A stretch of DNA of 64,000 bases from an uncultured Clostridia bacterium (GCA_948739805.1 CAPYID010000001.1:67226-131225); one strand, 5' to 3'. Numbered from the stretch's first letter, positions 1 to 9,473 are shown. Numbers and translations: made by a program. The notes: a model not told the origin generated them from the letters alone.

Positions 1-576
1 TATAAAGTAGATATAACTAAAGACTATGAAATAAAAAAGGCTGTTGACTTAATAGATAAAGTAGATATATTAGTTAATAATGCAGGAATATATTTTGAAA
101 AATATATTGAGCAAACAACTGATGAAGATATAGACAAGATGGTTGATGTAAATATAAAAGGAACATTTAAAGTTACAAGAAATTTAATTGATAAGTTAAA
201 AGAAAATAAAGGATGTATTGTGAATATAGCTTCTTGTCTAGGATTAGTTCCAGAATTAACATCGCCTTTATATTGTACAACAAAAGCAGGAATTGTAATG
301 TTTACTAAATGTTTAGCACAAGAATATGCAAATTTAGGAGTTAGGGTAAATTGTGTTTTGCCAGGTCCAATTTTAACAGAATTATTGGAAACAAGTTTTA
401 AAAGCGAAGAACAAAAAGTAAAATGTTCAAATAGAATCCCAATTAAAAGAATAGGAACTCCCAATGAAGTTGCAAATGTAGTTGCTTTTCTATGTAGTGA
501 GGAAGCTTCATATGTAACAGGAGGGGTTTATACCGTGGATGGTGGAGTTTCTACATCTAGTATTTATTCTAAATAA
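1..576 (+). CDS. SDR-family oxidoreductase (FabG-like), 5' truncated by window edge
   Basis: The reading frame is open from base 1, so the start and the nucleotide-binding TGxxxGxG loop lie outside the window. The visible part has the SDR marks: NNAG (about residues 27-30), the catalytic serine in NIAS, the YxxxK pair (YCTTK) and the PGPILTE loop after the active site. The C-terminus ends with the typical VTGGVYTVDGG motif of FabG-like enzymes. The likely role is NAD(P)H-dependent reduction of a carbonyl or 3-oxoacyl substrate in the cytoplasm; the substrate cannot be read from the sequence. Family assignment is firm, specificity is not. Confidence 0.9.
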   Translation, partial: YKVDITKDYEIKKAVDLIDKVDILVNNAGIYFEKYIEQTTDEDIDKMVDVNIKGTFKVTRNLIDKLKENKGCIVNIASCLGLVPELTSPLYCTTKAGIVMFTKCLAQEYANLGVRVNCVLPGPILTELLETSFKSEEQKVKCSNRIPIKRIGTPNEVANVVAFLCSEEASYVTGGVYTVDGGVSTSSIYSK

Positions 577-652
577 GTTTATACTAAAATTGATAAATTC
601 TTATTTTTATGTTATTATTCAATCATAAAAAATAAGGATAAAGGAGGACTTT

Positions 653-1468
653 ATGAAAAGAATTGTAATTTTCTCAGATTTACATTATGCACCAGAGAAA
701 CCTATAAATAATGGTTCAATAATAGAAAGAAAACTAATGGAATATGCAGAGCCATTATTACAAAAGTTAATAGATAAAATAAATAATGAAATAAAACCAG
801 ATTTAGTTTTAAATTTAGGAGATTTAGTGGAAGATTTCAATGACCACGATAGAGATATTATCAATTTAAATTATATTTGGAATAAATTTAAAAATATTGA
901 AGGAAAATTTTATTCGTGTATAGGAAATCACGATTTGCGTTCAATGTCTTCTAGAAATGAAGTTGAACAAATAATGGGGTATGAGCATTCGACATTTTCT
1001 TTTGATATAGATGGTATGCATATAGTAATTCTTGGAACATATGTAAATAATAATATAGGAACAGAATCTGGTGGGATTTTTAAAACTCAATTTATGTCTA
1101 AAGAAGACTTAAATTGGTTAAAAGAAGATTTAAATACAAATAATTTACCTACTATTATTTGTACTCATTTTGGAGTTGCAGAAGATGATATGAAAGGTAA
1201 TTGGTGGTTTGAATCTTGTCCAGAAGATGCATTATTAGGAAATAGAAAAGAATTAAAGGAAATTATAAAGAATAATAAGAATATTTTAGCAGTATTCTCT
1301 GGACATCAACATTGGACAAAACATATTAAAGAAGATGGGATTTCATATTATGTGCTAGGCTCAATGACCGAAAATATAAATAATGATGGAATTCCAGATG
1401 GAGTATATTTTATAGTTGAATTTGATGGAAAAAATATTGAAGTTATTGAAAAACATATAAGGCTATAA
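653..1468 (+). CDS. calcineurin-like metallophosphoesterase
   Basis: A 271-residue soluble protein preceded by a strong AAAGGAGG site about 6 bases before the ATG. The metallophosphoesterase blocks occur in order: SDLHY near residue 9 (DxH), NLGDLVED (GD) near 55, GNHD near 93, a histidine in THFG near 172 and GHQHW (GHxH) near 219. These ligands bind the two-metal centre that hydrolyses phosphomono- or diesters. It stands alone with intergenic spacers on both sides. The substrate is unknown; related proteins act on cyclic nucleotides, phospholipids or phosphoproteins. Confidence 0.9.
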   Translation: MKRIVIFSDLHYAPEKPINNGSIIERKLMEYAEPLLQKLIDKINNEIKPDLVLNLGDLVEDFNDHDRDIINLNYIWNKFKNIEGKFYSCIGNHDLRSMSSRNEVEQIMGYEHSTFSFDIDGMHIVILGTYVNNNIGTESGGIFKTQFMSKEDLNWLKEDLNTNNLPTIICTHFGVAEDDMKGNWWFESCPEDALLGNRKELKEIIKNNKNILAVFSGHQHWTKHIKEDGISYYVLGSMTENINNDGIPDGVYFIVEFDGKNIEVIEKHIRL

Positions 1469-1516
1469 TGAAAATTATAATTGTACTAAATAGAATATAA
1501 AAAGAAGGTTATTAAG

Positions 1517-1990
1517 ATGAATTTAATATATAAAAAAGCAGATATAAATTGTATAAATGATTTAGTAGATTTAAAAATAAAACAAACGCTATTTAACTAT
1601 AATAGAGATGGTTTAGTAATGAAAAACGAAAATATAGCAAGAGAGAATATAAAGAAAATACTATTACAAGAGTTAAACAAAACAATTTATTTTTTTGTAG
1701 CAATAAATGAAAAGAATAAAGCTGTTGCTTGTAATGGAGTGGTTATTCATCAAATGGTGCCTTCAGACTCATTTCTTAATGGAAAAAAAGCATATGTAAC
1801 AAGTGTATATACTGATGAAGAATATAGACGTAAAGGCATTCAAAATGAATTAATGAAAATGGTTTTAGACTTTCTTAAAGAGGCTGAGTGTTCAAAAATA
1901 GAACTGGATGCATCTAACCCTAATGCAATAAGATTATATGAAAAATTCGGATTTAGAAAAGACAATACAAAATATATTTTAGAAAATTAG
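1517..1990 (+). CDS. GNAT-family N-acetyltransferase
   Basis: 157 residues, about the usual length of a single GNAT domain. The acetyl-CoA binding loop is visible in VYTDEEYRRKGIQNELM (the V-T-x-x-x-R-x-x-G-I pattern, about residues 96-112), followed by the motif-B stretch ELDASNPNAIRLYEKFGF that closes most GNAT folds. An AGAAGG ribosome site precedes the ATG. The acceptor could be a small amine, an antibiotic or a protein N-terminus; nothing in the neighbourhood fixes it. The gene is similar in style to the GNAT genes at 23046 and 39091 but clearly a different subfamily. Confidence 0.88.
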   Translation: MNLIYKKADINCINDLVDLKIKQTLFNYNRDGLVMKNENIARENIKKILLQELNKTIYFFVAINEKNKAVACNGVVIHQMVPSDSFLNGKKAYVTSVYTDEEYRRKGIQNELMKMVLDFLKEAECSKIELDASNPNAIRLYEKFGFRKDNTKYILEN

Positions 1991-2145
1991 TTATTACCAA
2001 GTTATAATACAATTATTATTATTTCTAGAGTATTAAATGAAGATGTTGCAGTAGTTTTCCAATTATAATGCGAAAAGACTATTTTAATTGATAAAGGTTT
2101 ATGCTATAATCATCTTAACGAGTAAGTTGTAGAGGAGATACTAAG

Positions 2146-2403
2146 ATGAAAAGTAAAGAGATTAAAGAACTTAAAGGTGCTAATATGGATATTGATTTAG
2201 TTAGTGAAAGTGTTGATTGGAAACAAACTAGTTGTCCGTGGAATGAAATCGAAAATACAAAAGAACATAAATGTGCTGTAAAAGATACTTCTATTTGTAA
2301 ATATTTTTGTGGAATCAAATATTTGGATAGTGTGCTTTGCAGTTATCCATATGAAAATTTGGATGTGTTAAACGAAGATGAAATAGATAGAAAAATGAAA
2401 TAG
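2146..2403 (+). CDS. small cysteine-rich protein of unknown function
   Basis: 85 residues with a good GAGGAG site just upstream. I do not recognise the family. Five to six cysteines lie between residues 29 and 66 (SCPWN, HKCAV, SICKYFCG, LCSYPYE), enough for a zinc or iron-sulphur site. A downstream methionine (MDIDLV, codon 14) is a possible alternative start. Similar short CPWN-containing proteins are often encoded among accessory genes of gut Clostridia, but that is memory, not a search result. No membrane segment is seen. Confidence 0.6.
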   Translation: MKSKEIKELKGANMDIDLVSESVDWKQTSCPWNEIENTKEHKCAVKDTSICKYFCGIKYLDSVLCSYPYENLDVLNEDEIDRKMK

Positions 2404-2451
2404 TAATTTGTTGAATAGAGATTTAAATTTACTTAGATTGGAGAAAATAAA

Positions 2452-2697
2452 ATGGATTTATCGAATAGAGCTGAAAAAATACTTAAAGAGTTAGTTGATA
2501 AGGCAGAGCCTGTTAGAGGTCATGAGATTGATTATGGAAAAAGAAATACATGGAAGAATAGTGATGAAAAAAGATCAATAGCTAAAGAATTAAATGATAA
2601 AGGTTATATAAAATTTATTGAGTTAAGGGGACTATTTCAAATACATTGTATTGTCACAGAGAAAGCTTTTAAAAAATATGGTATAGATTTATTTTAA
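2452..2697 (+). CDS. small protein, possible winged-helix fold, unknown function
   Basis: 81 residues, preceded by TTGGAG with proper spacing. The pattern of an N-terminal helix, a charged middle (GHEIDYGKRNTW), then AKELNDKGYIKFIELRGLFQ and a C-terminal ITEKAFKKYG-like end resembles a small winged-helix domain. That is suggested only by the predicted secondary structure. No known motif is present. It is the last gene before the transfer operon of the ICE, so it could be chromosomal or the first accessory gene of the element. Confidence 0.55.
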   Translation: MDLSNRAEKILKELVDKAEPVRGHEIDYGKRNTWKNSDEKRSIAKELNDKGYIKFIELRGLFQIHCIVTEKAFKKYGIDLF

Positions 2698-2871
2698 CTT
2701 TTCATTTCGATAGTTTTTAAATATATTAATTTTAACACTAGTGAATAGAAAACAATTAACTATTAAATGGTTTGTAACTTTATCAAATTATTGTAGTGTA
2801 AAGATATAGTTCATAAATAAAATAAATACAAATTACAATTAAAATAGAAGGTATAATTAATAAAATTATTT

Positions 2872-2912
2872 AAAGAGATATTATAATACAAAGTTATAGT
2901 ATCTCTTTTTTT
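2872..2912 (+). terminator. rho-independent terminator before the transfer operon
   Basis: AGAGATAnTATAA pairs with TTATAnTATCTCT around a short loop and is followed by a run of seven T. It lies in the 237-base gap between 2697 and 2935, where no gene is visible. It may end the upstream gene or attenuate the transfer operon, because the first transfer gene starts only about 20 bases downstream. Confidence 0.7.
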
Positions 2913-2934
2913 GATGGAAAGGAGCATAGATAAA

Positions 2935-3573
2935 ATGAAAACAGAGGAAATTTTAAAACAAATTTATCAAGAATTAAACAAAAGAATGGAAAGTAAAGAT
3001 AACAGAATATTCGTAATAGAACATACAATACCTAGTGTAAATTATAGTGAAAATGAAAACGTAAAAGATATGTATTTTGCAAGTGGTATTAAAATGGAAC
3101 TAGAGAAAATGATGGAACATTTTAAATATGAATTTCACTTTTCTAGCTATAAAGATAAATACTTTTTCAGCAATTTAGAAGAAATTGCAAGACAAAGAAT
3201 GCTAAAAGAGGTAGAAACGGAATATACAAAAGAACAGAGGTTAAAGATGGAACTAAACGAAAAAGTTGAGCAAGAATATGCTACTTTTAAGAAGGATTTA
3301 GAACAAAAATCTCCTAAAGAAATTATTGAAAAAGCATATGAATTAGTAGTAAAAGAACAAATAAAAGATGAATTGAAAGAGAAAAACTTAATAGAAAATG
3401 AACTAAAAGCATTACTAAAAGAAAAAGATTTACTTTCAGAATGTTATGAAGATTGGAAAGATTCAGATGGAAAATTAGGAGAGATTATATCTTATACAAT
3501 AGATGATACAATAGAACTAATTGAACAGGAATATAACAAACAAAACAAACAAAAAACTGGAGAAAGTAGATAA
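2935..3573 (+). CDS. DUF3848-like protein of conjugative elements
   Basis: 212 residues. The ATG at 2935 is chosen because GGAAAGGAG lies about 11 bases before it; a further upstream TTG would place the start inside that site. The protein is soluble, highly charged and largely helical. The middle block SPKEIIEKAYELVVKEQI resembles the conserved core of DUF3848/DUF3849 proteins of clostridial ICEs, recalled from the family and not searched. It is followed after 3 bases by the primase gene, so both probably belong to one transcript that runs into the mobilisation genes. The molecular role is unknown. Confidence 0.6.
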   Translation: MKTEEILKQIYQELNKRMESKDNRIFVIEHTIPSVNYSENENVKDMYFASGIKMELEKMMEHFKYEFHFSSYKDKYFFSNLEEIARQRMLKEVETEYTKEQRLKMELNEKVEQEYATFKKDLEQKSPKEIIEKAYELVVKEQIKDELKEKNLIENELKALLKEKDLLSECYEDWKDSDGKLGEIISYTIDDTIELIEQEYNKQNKQKTGESR

Positions 3574-3576
3574 ATT

Positions 3577-4554
3577 ATGAAAGAAGATTATGTGCCACCA
3601 GAACTTGTAGAAGAGGCAAAAAAAGTAGATTTATTAACTTATTTACAAAACTATGAACCAAACGAATTAATTAGAGAAACAAGAACACAATATTGCACAA
3701 GAACACACGATAGTTTGAAAATTTCTAATGGATTTTGGAACTGGGAGTCAAAAGGAATTGGGGGTAAAAATGCAGTTGATTTTATGGAAAAAGTAAGAGG
3801 TGTTCCATTTCCAAAATCAGCAAGAGTTGTACTAGATAAGATGAAAATAAAAGTACCAGTGTTTGCTCCGAAACAAGAAAAAATAGAGATAAAAAAACTA
3901 ATATTACCAGAGAAAAACACAAGTGCAGAAAGAGCAAAAAAGTATTTAAAATCACGAGGAATTGATGAAGAAATAATACAAAAATGTATTGAAAAACATT
4001 TAATTTATGAAGAAAAAAATTATCATAATGTTGTATTTGTTGGTTATGATGAAATGGGAAATGCAAGATATGCAGGGTGCAGAGCAACAAACGAAAGCAA
4101 GTTCAAAAATGATGCAACAGGTAGTAATAAAAAGTATTCATTTAGAATAGAAAGTAATAAAAAAACAGATACAATTTTTATATTTGAGGGTGCAATAGAT
4201 TTATTATCTTATGCAACCCTTTTTAAATTATATGGCTTAGAATGGGAAGACAAAACAATGATTTCACTTTCAGGAGTTTACCAACCAGCAAGTACCATTT
4301 CAGAAAGTAAAGTACCAATAGCAATACAAAATTATTTAGAAAAACACCCAGAAATAACAAAAATTAATCTTTGTTTAGATAATGATGAAGCAGGAAGAAA
4401 TGCAACGAAAGCATTACAAATTGTATTACCAAAAAAGTATGAAATTATAGATAGACCTACAAAAAAAGGCAAAGATTATAACGAATATTTATGCCATTTA
4501 TTAGGCATAAAACCAATAGAGAATAAGAAAAAAATTGAAAGCGAAAGAACATAG
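3577..4554 (+). CDS. DUF3991/TOPRIM domain protein, ICE-type DNA primase
   Basis: 325 residues. An N-terminal zinc-finger-like/DUF3991 region (about 10-75, with the CTRTHDSLKIS and GGKNAVDFM features of primase-associated domains) is followed by a TOPRIM domain: FEGAIDLLSY (the conserved E) near residue 207 and CLDNDEAGRNA (the DxD pair) near 268. Proteins of this build are encoded next to relaxase genes in Tn1549-like elements and probably prime second-strand synthesis in the recipient. It lies between the DUF3848-like gene and the putative oriT. No CGG codon and no frame break are present. Confidence 0.85.
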   Translation: MKEDYVPPELVEEAKKVDLLTYLQNYEPNELIRETRTQYCTRTHDSLKISNGFWNWESKGIGGKNAVDFMEKVRGVPFPKSARVVLDKMKIKVPVFAPKQEKIEIKKLILPEKNTSAERAKKYLKSRGIDEEIIQKCIEKHLIYEEKNYHNVVFVGYDEMGNARYAGCRATNESKFKNDATGSNKKYSFRIESNKKTDTIFIFEGAIDLLSYATLFKLYGLEWEDKTMISLSGVYQPASTISESKVPIAIQNYLEKHPEITKINLCLDNDEAGRNATKALQIVLPKKYEIIDRPTKKGKDYNEYLCHLLGIKPIENKKKIESERT

Positions 4555-4585
4555 ACAATAAAATTTTAATGTCCTAACAAGCAAG

Positions 4586-4635
4586 ACAAATGTAGCTACA
4601 TTTGTTAAATTATGGGGCATACCCCAATCCCCATT
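4586..4635. other. putative ICE origin of transfer (oriT)
   Basis: The 107-base gap before mobC holds a perfect 20-base palindrome (4586-4605, centre TGTAGCTACA) and then GGGGCATACCCC (4614-4625) and AATCCCC. Inverted repeats directly upstream of mobC and a MOBP relaxase gene are the expected position and form of an oriT. The nick site itself cannot be read. An operator for MobC autoregulation is an alternative, and both may coincide. Confidence 0.5.
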
Positions 4636-4661
4636 AAGAATAAAGAAAAAAGGAGCAGAAA

Positions 4662-4982
4662 ATGAAAGAAGAAACAAGAGATTTTACATTACGAATACGA
4701 GTAAATCCTACAGAACTAGAAAAGATAAAAACAAAAGCTAATAAAGCAGGAAAAAATATTTCAGACTTTATGAGAGAATCAGCCTTAGGATGTGAAATAA
4801 AAGAAAGACCAGATAAAAGTGTTTATACATTAATACTAAAACCATTAAATGATTTTATAAGATTACTAAAAGAACTTGAAAGAGTTGCTTATCATAATAA
4901 ATTTCTTGATGAAAGAATTTTAAATGAAGAAATAAAAAAGTGGCAAGAGTATAGAACAATGATAAGGGAAAGGTTGTGGTAA
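4662..4982 (+). CDS. mobC: MobC-like relaxosome protein
   Basis: 106 residues after an AAAGGAGC site. The N-terminal half has the ribbon-helix-helix shape of MobC/BmfC proteins: a beta strand TLRIRVNPTE, then helices with AGKNISDFMRESALG (about residues 28-46). It should bind oriT and help the relaxase open the strand. The C-terminal half is helical and basic. Its stop codon lies two bases before the relaxase start, so the two are translationally coupled. Length and position match the mobC-relaxase pairs of clostridial ICEs. Confidence 0.85.
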   Translation: MKEETRDFTLRIRVNPTELEKIKTKANKAGKNISDFMRESALGCEIKERPDKSVYTLILKPLNDFIRLLKELERVAYHNKFLDERILNEEIKKWQEYRTMIRERLW

Positions 4983-4984
4983 TA

Positions 4985-6346
4985 ATGGCAACTACGAGCC
5001 TATGGAAAGTAGAAAATAGACTTGATAAAGTTATAAAATACACAACAAATGCAGAGAAAACAGAAAATAAAAATTGGTATAAAGATTTACACAATACAAT
5101 TGAATATACAAAATCAGATTTTAAAACAGAAAAACAATTATATGTAACAGGAGTAAATTGTAGTGAAGATAATGCCCTACAAGATATGATATTTACTAAA
5201 AAAAGATTTGGAAAAACAAAAGGCATTCTAGCTTATCACGGATTTCAGTCTTTTGCAGAGGGCGAAGTAACTGCAGAACAAGCACACGAAATTGGAGTAA
5301 AACTTGCAGAGGAACTTTGGGGAGATAAATACGAGGTTATAGTATCAACTCACTTAAATACTAAACATTATCATAATCATTACGTTTTAAATTCTGTTTC
5401 TTTTGTAGATGGAAAGAAATATAGAAATACCAGAGAAAACTATGCTTTAATGAGAAAAACATCAGATGATTTATGCAGAGAATATAATTTAAGTGTAATA
5501 GAAGAAAAGCCCTGTGGGAAACACAAAATAGACTATACTAAATATTATACTTCTTATATTCAAAAATCAGATTATTATACTAATGCAAAAGATGATATTG
5601 ATTATGCAATATCACAAGCATATTCTTATAAAAATTTTGAAAATATTTTAGAAGAAATGGGTTATACAATTACAATAAGAGCAAACAAAATAAGTGTATG
5701 TAGACCACCTTACAAAAGAAATATACGAATAGAAAGAAACTTTGGAGAGGAATATAGTATAAAAAATATTGAAGATAGAATATTAAATTCACAAATACCA
5801 AAAGTACCTTTTCCAGAAGTACAAACAAAAGCCAAAAGATATTTTATCAAAAATAAATATAACATCAATAAAAATAGAGGCAGTTTATACAAATTATATT
5901 TATACTATTGTTATTTACTAAAAAAATTTCCTAACAATAGAAGAAAAATTAAAATGTCAGCAGAAATGAGAAAAGATATTAAGAAAATGGACGTTATATC
6001 TAGTGAAATAAAGTTCCTTTGTAGAAATGAAATAAAAACTACAGAGGAACTTTTTCTATATAAAAAAGAAACTATGGATAAGTTGAATAAAAAAATGCAT
6101 ACAAGAACGATTTTAAGAAGAAAAAGGCAAAAAACTACTGATACAGAAGAAAGACAAAAGTTATGCAATGATATTCTAGCTTTATCTAATAGTATTTTTG
6201 AATTAAAAAAGGAGGTGGGTTATTGCGAAGATATTGAAGAACGAACACAAAAGATAAAAGAAAATATAAACGATATTGAAGAAAACGAAAAAGAAAGTCA
6301 AAAAGGAAAGGAGAAAGTAAAAAATGAACGCATCAGATTCAGCTGA
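4985..6346 (+). CDS. MOBP-type relaxase / mobilisation nuclease
   Basis: 453 residues from the ATG at 4985; AGGGAAAGG lies about 12 bases upstream. The relaxase domain spans roughly residues 15-230. The metal-binding histidine triad appears as STHLNTKHYHNHYVLNSVSF near residue 122, the HxxxxHxHN pattern of MobA/MobL-type nucleases, preceded by AYHGFQSF and the helix of the second motif. A tyrosine in the first 30 residues (NTIEYTKS) is the likely nicking residue. The C-terminal half is a Lys/Glu-rich coiled coil. The gene overlaps the next one by 23 bases. Confidence 0.9.
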   Translation: MATTSLWKVENRLDKVIKYTTNAEKTENKNWYKDLHNTIEYTKSDFKTEKQLYVTGVNCSEDNALQDMIFTKKRFGKTKGILAYHGFQSFAEGEVTAEQAHEIGVKLAEELWGDKYEVIVSTHLNTKHYHNHYVLNSVSFVDGKKYRNTRENYALMRKTSDDLCREYNLSVIEEKPCGKHKIDYTKYYTSYIQKSDYYTNAKDDIDYAISQAYSYKNFENILEEMGYTITIRANKISVCRPPYKRNIRIERNFGEEYSIKNIEDRILNSQIPKVPFPEVQTKAKRYFIKNKYNINKNRGSLYKLYLYYCYLLKKFPNNRRKIKMSAEMRKDIKKMDVISSEIKFLCRNEIKTTEELFLYKKETMDKLNKKMHTRTILRRKRQKTTDTEERQKLCNDILALSNSIFELKKEVGYCEDIEERTQKIKENINDIEENEKESQKGKEKVKNERIRFS

Positions 6347-7184
6347 AGAACTTATAAAAATTTATTTAGATGGTGTAGGATTTACTTTAAGAATTGCAGG
6401 AGAGGGTTCAAAAAATCTTATTGCTTTTCTTATTGCAATGTCAAAAGATAATAGGCAAATAAAAGGGAAAACAAGACTTACAAATATGTTAAAGACAGGT
6501 AAAGAAGTAAAAATATTTACAATTAAAGCAGAAAATTTAAAAAAGTTTTCAGAAGAGGCAAAAAAGTATGGAATTTTATATTGTGTTTTAGCAGATAAGA
6601 AAAATGAGAAAATTGACGGAATAGTAGATATTATGGTTAGACAAGAAGATGCCTCAAAAGTTAATCGTATAGCAGAAAGATTTAATTTTGAAAAAGTAAC
6701 TACTGCAACAATTGAACAAGAATCAAAAGAAAAGAGTGCAGAGAAAGAAACACAAGAAAAGAGCAAAGATGAACAAATGGCAGATGAATTATTAGCAGAG
6801 CCAAAAGAACTAGAAGAAATAAAAGATAGTAGCGAAAATTCTCCCAGTAATACAAAATCGGAAGAAAAGAGTCAGTTAGAGAATTTCTCAGATACCAAGA
6901 ACAAATTAGAAGAAAATGATAAGTTATATGATAAAGGAAAAAAATCAGTAAAAAAGGAACTTGAACAAATTGAAAAAGAACTAGATATAAAACAGGGAAG
7001 AGAACTCGAAATAGAAGATACAAAAGATAAAGAAAATATAGTTATAAAGGAAAAAGAAAAATCTAAACATTTAAAAGAAAAGCAAGAAAAGAATAAGCCA
7101 AAACATATGAAAGAGCCTAAACATCTAGACACTCAAAAAAGTAAAAAGAGAAAGAAAAATAAAATAAGAGAGAGGAGCAAATAG
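6324..7184 (+). CDS. PcfB/DUF3801-family conjugation protein
   Basis: 286 residues with GGAAAGGAG before its ATG, inside the relaxase 3' end. The first 130 residues form a compact domain with the PcfB pattern: GSKNLIAFLIAM, then GKTRLTNMLKTGKEVKIF and ADKKNEKIDGIVDIMVRQED. The rest (about 135-286) is a long low-complexity, Lys/Glu-rich tail. PcfB-family proteins belong to the relaxosome and link the relaxase with the coupling protein, which fits the position between the relaxase and virD4. Confidence 0.8.
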   Translation: MNASDSAEELIKIYLDGVGFTLRIAGEGSKNLIAFLIAMSKDNRQIKGKTRLTNMLKTGKEVKIFTIKAENLKKFSEEAKKYGILYCVLADKKNEKIDGIVDIMVRQEDASKVNRIAERFNFEKVTTATIEQESKEKSAEKETQEKSKDEQMADELLAEPKELEEIKDSSENSPSNTKSEEKSQLENFSDTKNKLEENDKLYDKGKKSVKKELEQIEKELDIKQGRELEIEDTKDKENIVIKEKEKSKHLKEKQEKNKPKHMKEPKHLDTQKSKKRKKNKIRERSK

Positions 7185-7186
7185 AA

Positions 7187-8071
7187 ATGAATGAAATTGA
7201 TGACTTATTAGGAACAAATAGCAACAGTAAAAGTGATAACTATAACAATAGAAATTATAGTAAGAATAATTGGAAAGAACAAAACAGAAAAAGAAATGAG
7301 GCATATAAAAAAATGGACGATATGTCCTTTAATATTTCAAAAGACGGAAATATGTTTATTCAATACTTGAACATATTAAGTAGGTTTGAAAAATACTCTG
7401 TTGGTAACTGCTTACTTATACTTGAAACAGAACCTAATGCTATTCAAATAAAGGAAAAGAAAGATTGGATTGATAAAGGTTATGATACAATAGAAAATGC
7501 AAAATCAATGACAATATTAGAACCGAATAAAGTAGATGGGAAAGTATATTATAATCCAAAAGATGAATATGATATATCACAAACAAATGCACCTATACCA
7601 AAAGAAAAGACATATAAAAATAAAGAAATGCTACTAGCAATATTTAGTATATGTGATAAAGAAAATGTAACAAGACAAGTAGTTGACATCTTACCAAGTG
7701 GAAATAAAGGTGCAGAATATATTGAAAGTGAAAATAAACTATATATGTGTAGAGGTCTAAAACCAGAGTATTTAATAAAAACTGTTATACAAGAAATAGC
7801 AAGAATTGAAATCAAGAATTTTGAAAATAGTGAAATGAAAGAATTTAAAACTTATTGTATTTCATATATGCTATGTAAAAAGTATGGTTTAGATATTTCA
7901 AAATTTGATTTTTCTAATTTACCAAAAGACCTTATAAATAAAGCTAAAGGAAAAGAAATTAGGAAAGAACTAGATGACATTAGAACAAATTTTATAGAAA
8001 TAAATTCGAAAGTTGCAGAGTATTTTGAAAAAGAAGAAAAGTCAAAGAAAAATAAAGAACAAGGAAGGTAA
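7187..8071 (+). CDS. ArdC/LtrC-like protein of the ICE
   Basis: 294 residues, start 2 bases after the previous stop. Residues about 60-110 (FEKYSVGNCLLIL, then a KEKKDWIDKGYD step) match the ArdC N-terminal single-stranded-DNA-binding domain that in other elements begins with a similar YSxxNxLLI block. The central part resembles the zincin-like half of such proteins, but the HExxH metal site is not intact (QEIARIE near residue 205), so peptidase activity is unlikely. ArdC-like proteins protect incoming single strands or act against restriction. Confidence 0.6.
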   Translation: MNEIDDLLGTNSNSKSDNYNNRNYSKNNWKEQNRKRNEAYKKMDDMSFNISKDGNMFIQYLNILSRFEKYSVGNCLLILETEPNAIQIKEKKDWIDKGYDTIENAKSMTILEPNKVDGKVYYNPKDEYDISQTNAPIPKEKTYKNKEMLLAIFSICDKENVTRQVVDILPSGNKGAEYIESENKLYMCRGLKPEYLIKTVIQEIARIEIKNFENSEMKEFKTYCISYMLCKKYGLDISKFDFSNLPKDLINKAKGKEIRKELDDIRTNFIEINSKVAEYFEKEEKSKKNKEQGR

Positions 8072-8076
8072 TATAA

Positions 8077-8274
8077 ATGGTTAATGAAAGAGTTATAAAA
8101 TTAGACCAATATGAATTTAGTGCAGTAATAAAGCTTATAAATGAAAAAAGAAACGATTTATTAAGACAACAACAAAGCACTGAATTTATAACAGAAATAT
8201 TAGAAAAAGTAATAAAAGCCCCAACAAAGAGAAAATCTAAATTTAGAAGAGAAAGGGAACAATGTGAACGATAA
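8077..8274 (+). CDS. small ICE protein of unknown function
   Basis: 65 residues, AAGGAAGG ribosome site, Lys/Arg-rich and probably helical, with a basic tail (KRKSKFRREREQ). It overlaps the GTG start of virD4 by 11 bases, so it is co-translated with the coupling protein. I do not recognise the family; short proteins in this slot are usual in Tn1549-like elements. Confidence 0.6.
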   Translation: MVNERVIKLDQYEFSAVIKLINEKRNDLLRQQQSTEFITEILEKVIKAPTKRKSKFRREREQCER

Positions 8275-9473
8275 TGATAAAAAAACAGAAATTGTTTTAT
8301 TTTGTTTAGGAGGAATTGTAATAATATGGTTATCATTACTAATAGCACCATATATAAATGGTGGATTAGTAGAAATCATAAATAACTTACCACAAAAAAT
8401 GAATACACCATTTGAAATTGAATTTTGCAAGAATAGTATAAAATCTATTCTTATTTTTTTACTCATTTATTTATTAGGAATAGGTGTATATGTATCTACT
8501 AAAAGAAATTATAGAAAAGGTAAGGAATATGGTTCTGCAATATGGGGCAATGCAAGACAAATAAATAAAAAGTATATGCAATTACCAAAGAGCCAAAACA
8601 AAATATTAACTCAAAATGTTATGCTAGGTTTAAATGCAAGAAAACACAGAAGAAACTTAAATGTTTTAGTCATTGGAGGTAGTGGAGCAGGAAAAACAAG
8701 ATTTTATGCAAAACCTAATATAATGCAATGTAATTGTTCGTATGTAATATTAGACCCAAAAGGAGAAATTTTACGAGATACACGGCGAATTACTAGAAAA
8801 GCAAGGGTATGCAATAAAAGTATTAGACTTAGTAAATACCGAAAAAAGTCATTGTTATAACCCATTTGTTTATATACAAGATGATAATGATATTCAAAAA
8901 TTAGTAGGTAATTTATTTAAAAGTACAACACCAAAAGGTTCACAAGCACAAGACCCATTTTGGGACATAAGTGCATCTATGCTTTTATCAGCATTATTTT
9001 ACTATTTAAAATATGAGGCACCAGAAGATGAACAGAACTTTCCAATGGCGTCAGAAATGATGAGAGCAGGAAAACCAAAAGAAGATGAAGAGGACTATGA
9101 AAGTGCATTAGATATATTATTTAAAAGATTAGAACATAAAAATCCAAATCATATAGCAGTAAAATATTATAAAGATTATCACAGTGGAGCAGGAAGAACA
9201 TTAAAATCAATAATTGTTACACTTGCATCAAAACTAGAAAAATTTAACTTAGACACAATAGAGGGAATAACCAAAACAGATGAACTAGAACTAGATAAAT
9301 TAGGAGAGAAAAAAATGGCATTATTTGCAATTATTCCAGATAACAATACAGATTTTAATTTTCTTGTTAGTATTCTATATACACAGATATTTCAAGTTCT
9401 TTATTATAAAGCAGATTATAAATACGGAGGTTCACTACCAATACCAGTACATTTTGTAATGGACGAATTTGCA
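8264..9473 (+). CDS. virD4: VirD4/TraG-type coupling protein, exon 1 (contains one CGG +1 shift)
   Basis: N-terminal 403 residues of the type IV coupling ATPase that brings the relaxase-DNA complex to the transfer channel at the membrane. GTG start with GAAAGGGA upstream. Two membrane helices (about residues 10-30 and 60-80), Walker A GGSGAGKT near 141 and ILDPKGE near 161 are visible. The frame breaks at 8783: zero frame reads GAT ACA CGG CGA and ends at a TAA at 8858-8860. Skipping one C gives DTGELLEKQGY and continues through PFWDISASM to VMDEFA at 9473, where a group II intron follows between two codons. Homologues carry DTG at the break. Exon 2 is 11968-12611; the reconstructed protein is about 616 residues, normal for the family. 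Confidence 0.9.
8783..8786 (+). other. CGGC recoding site 1 in virD4
   Basis: In-frame CGG (8783-8785) after ACA. Reading the four bases CGGC as one glycine, or skipping the C, restores the coupling-protein frame at a conserved Asp-Thr-Gly. Without the shift translation stops about 25 codons later. See the finding on CGGN decoding. Confidence 0.75.
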
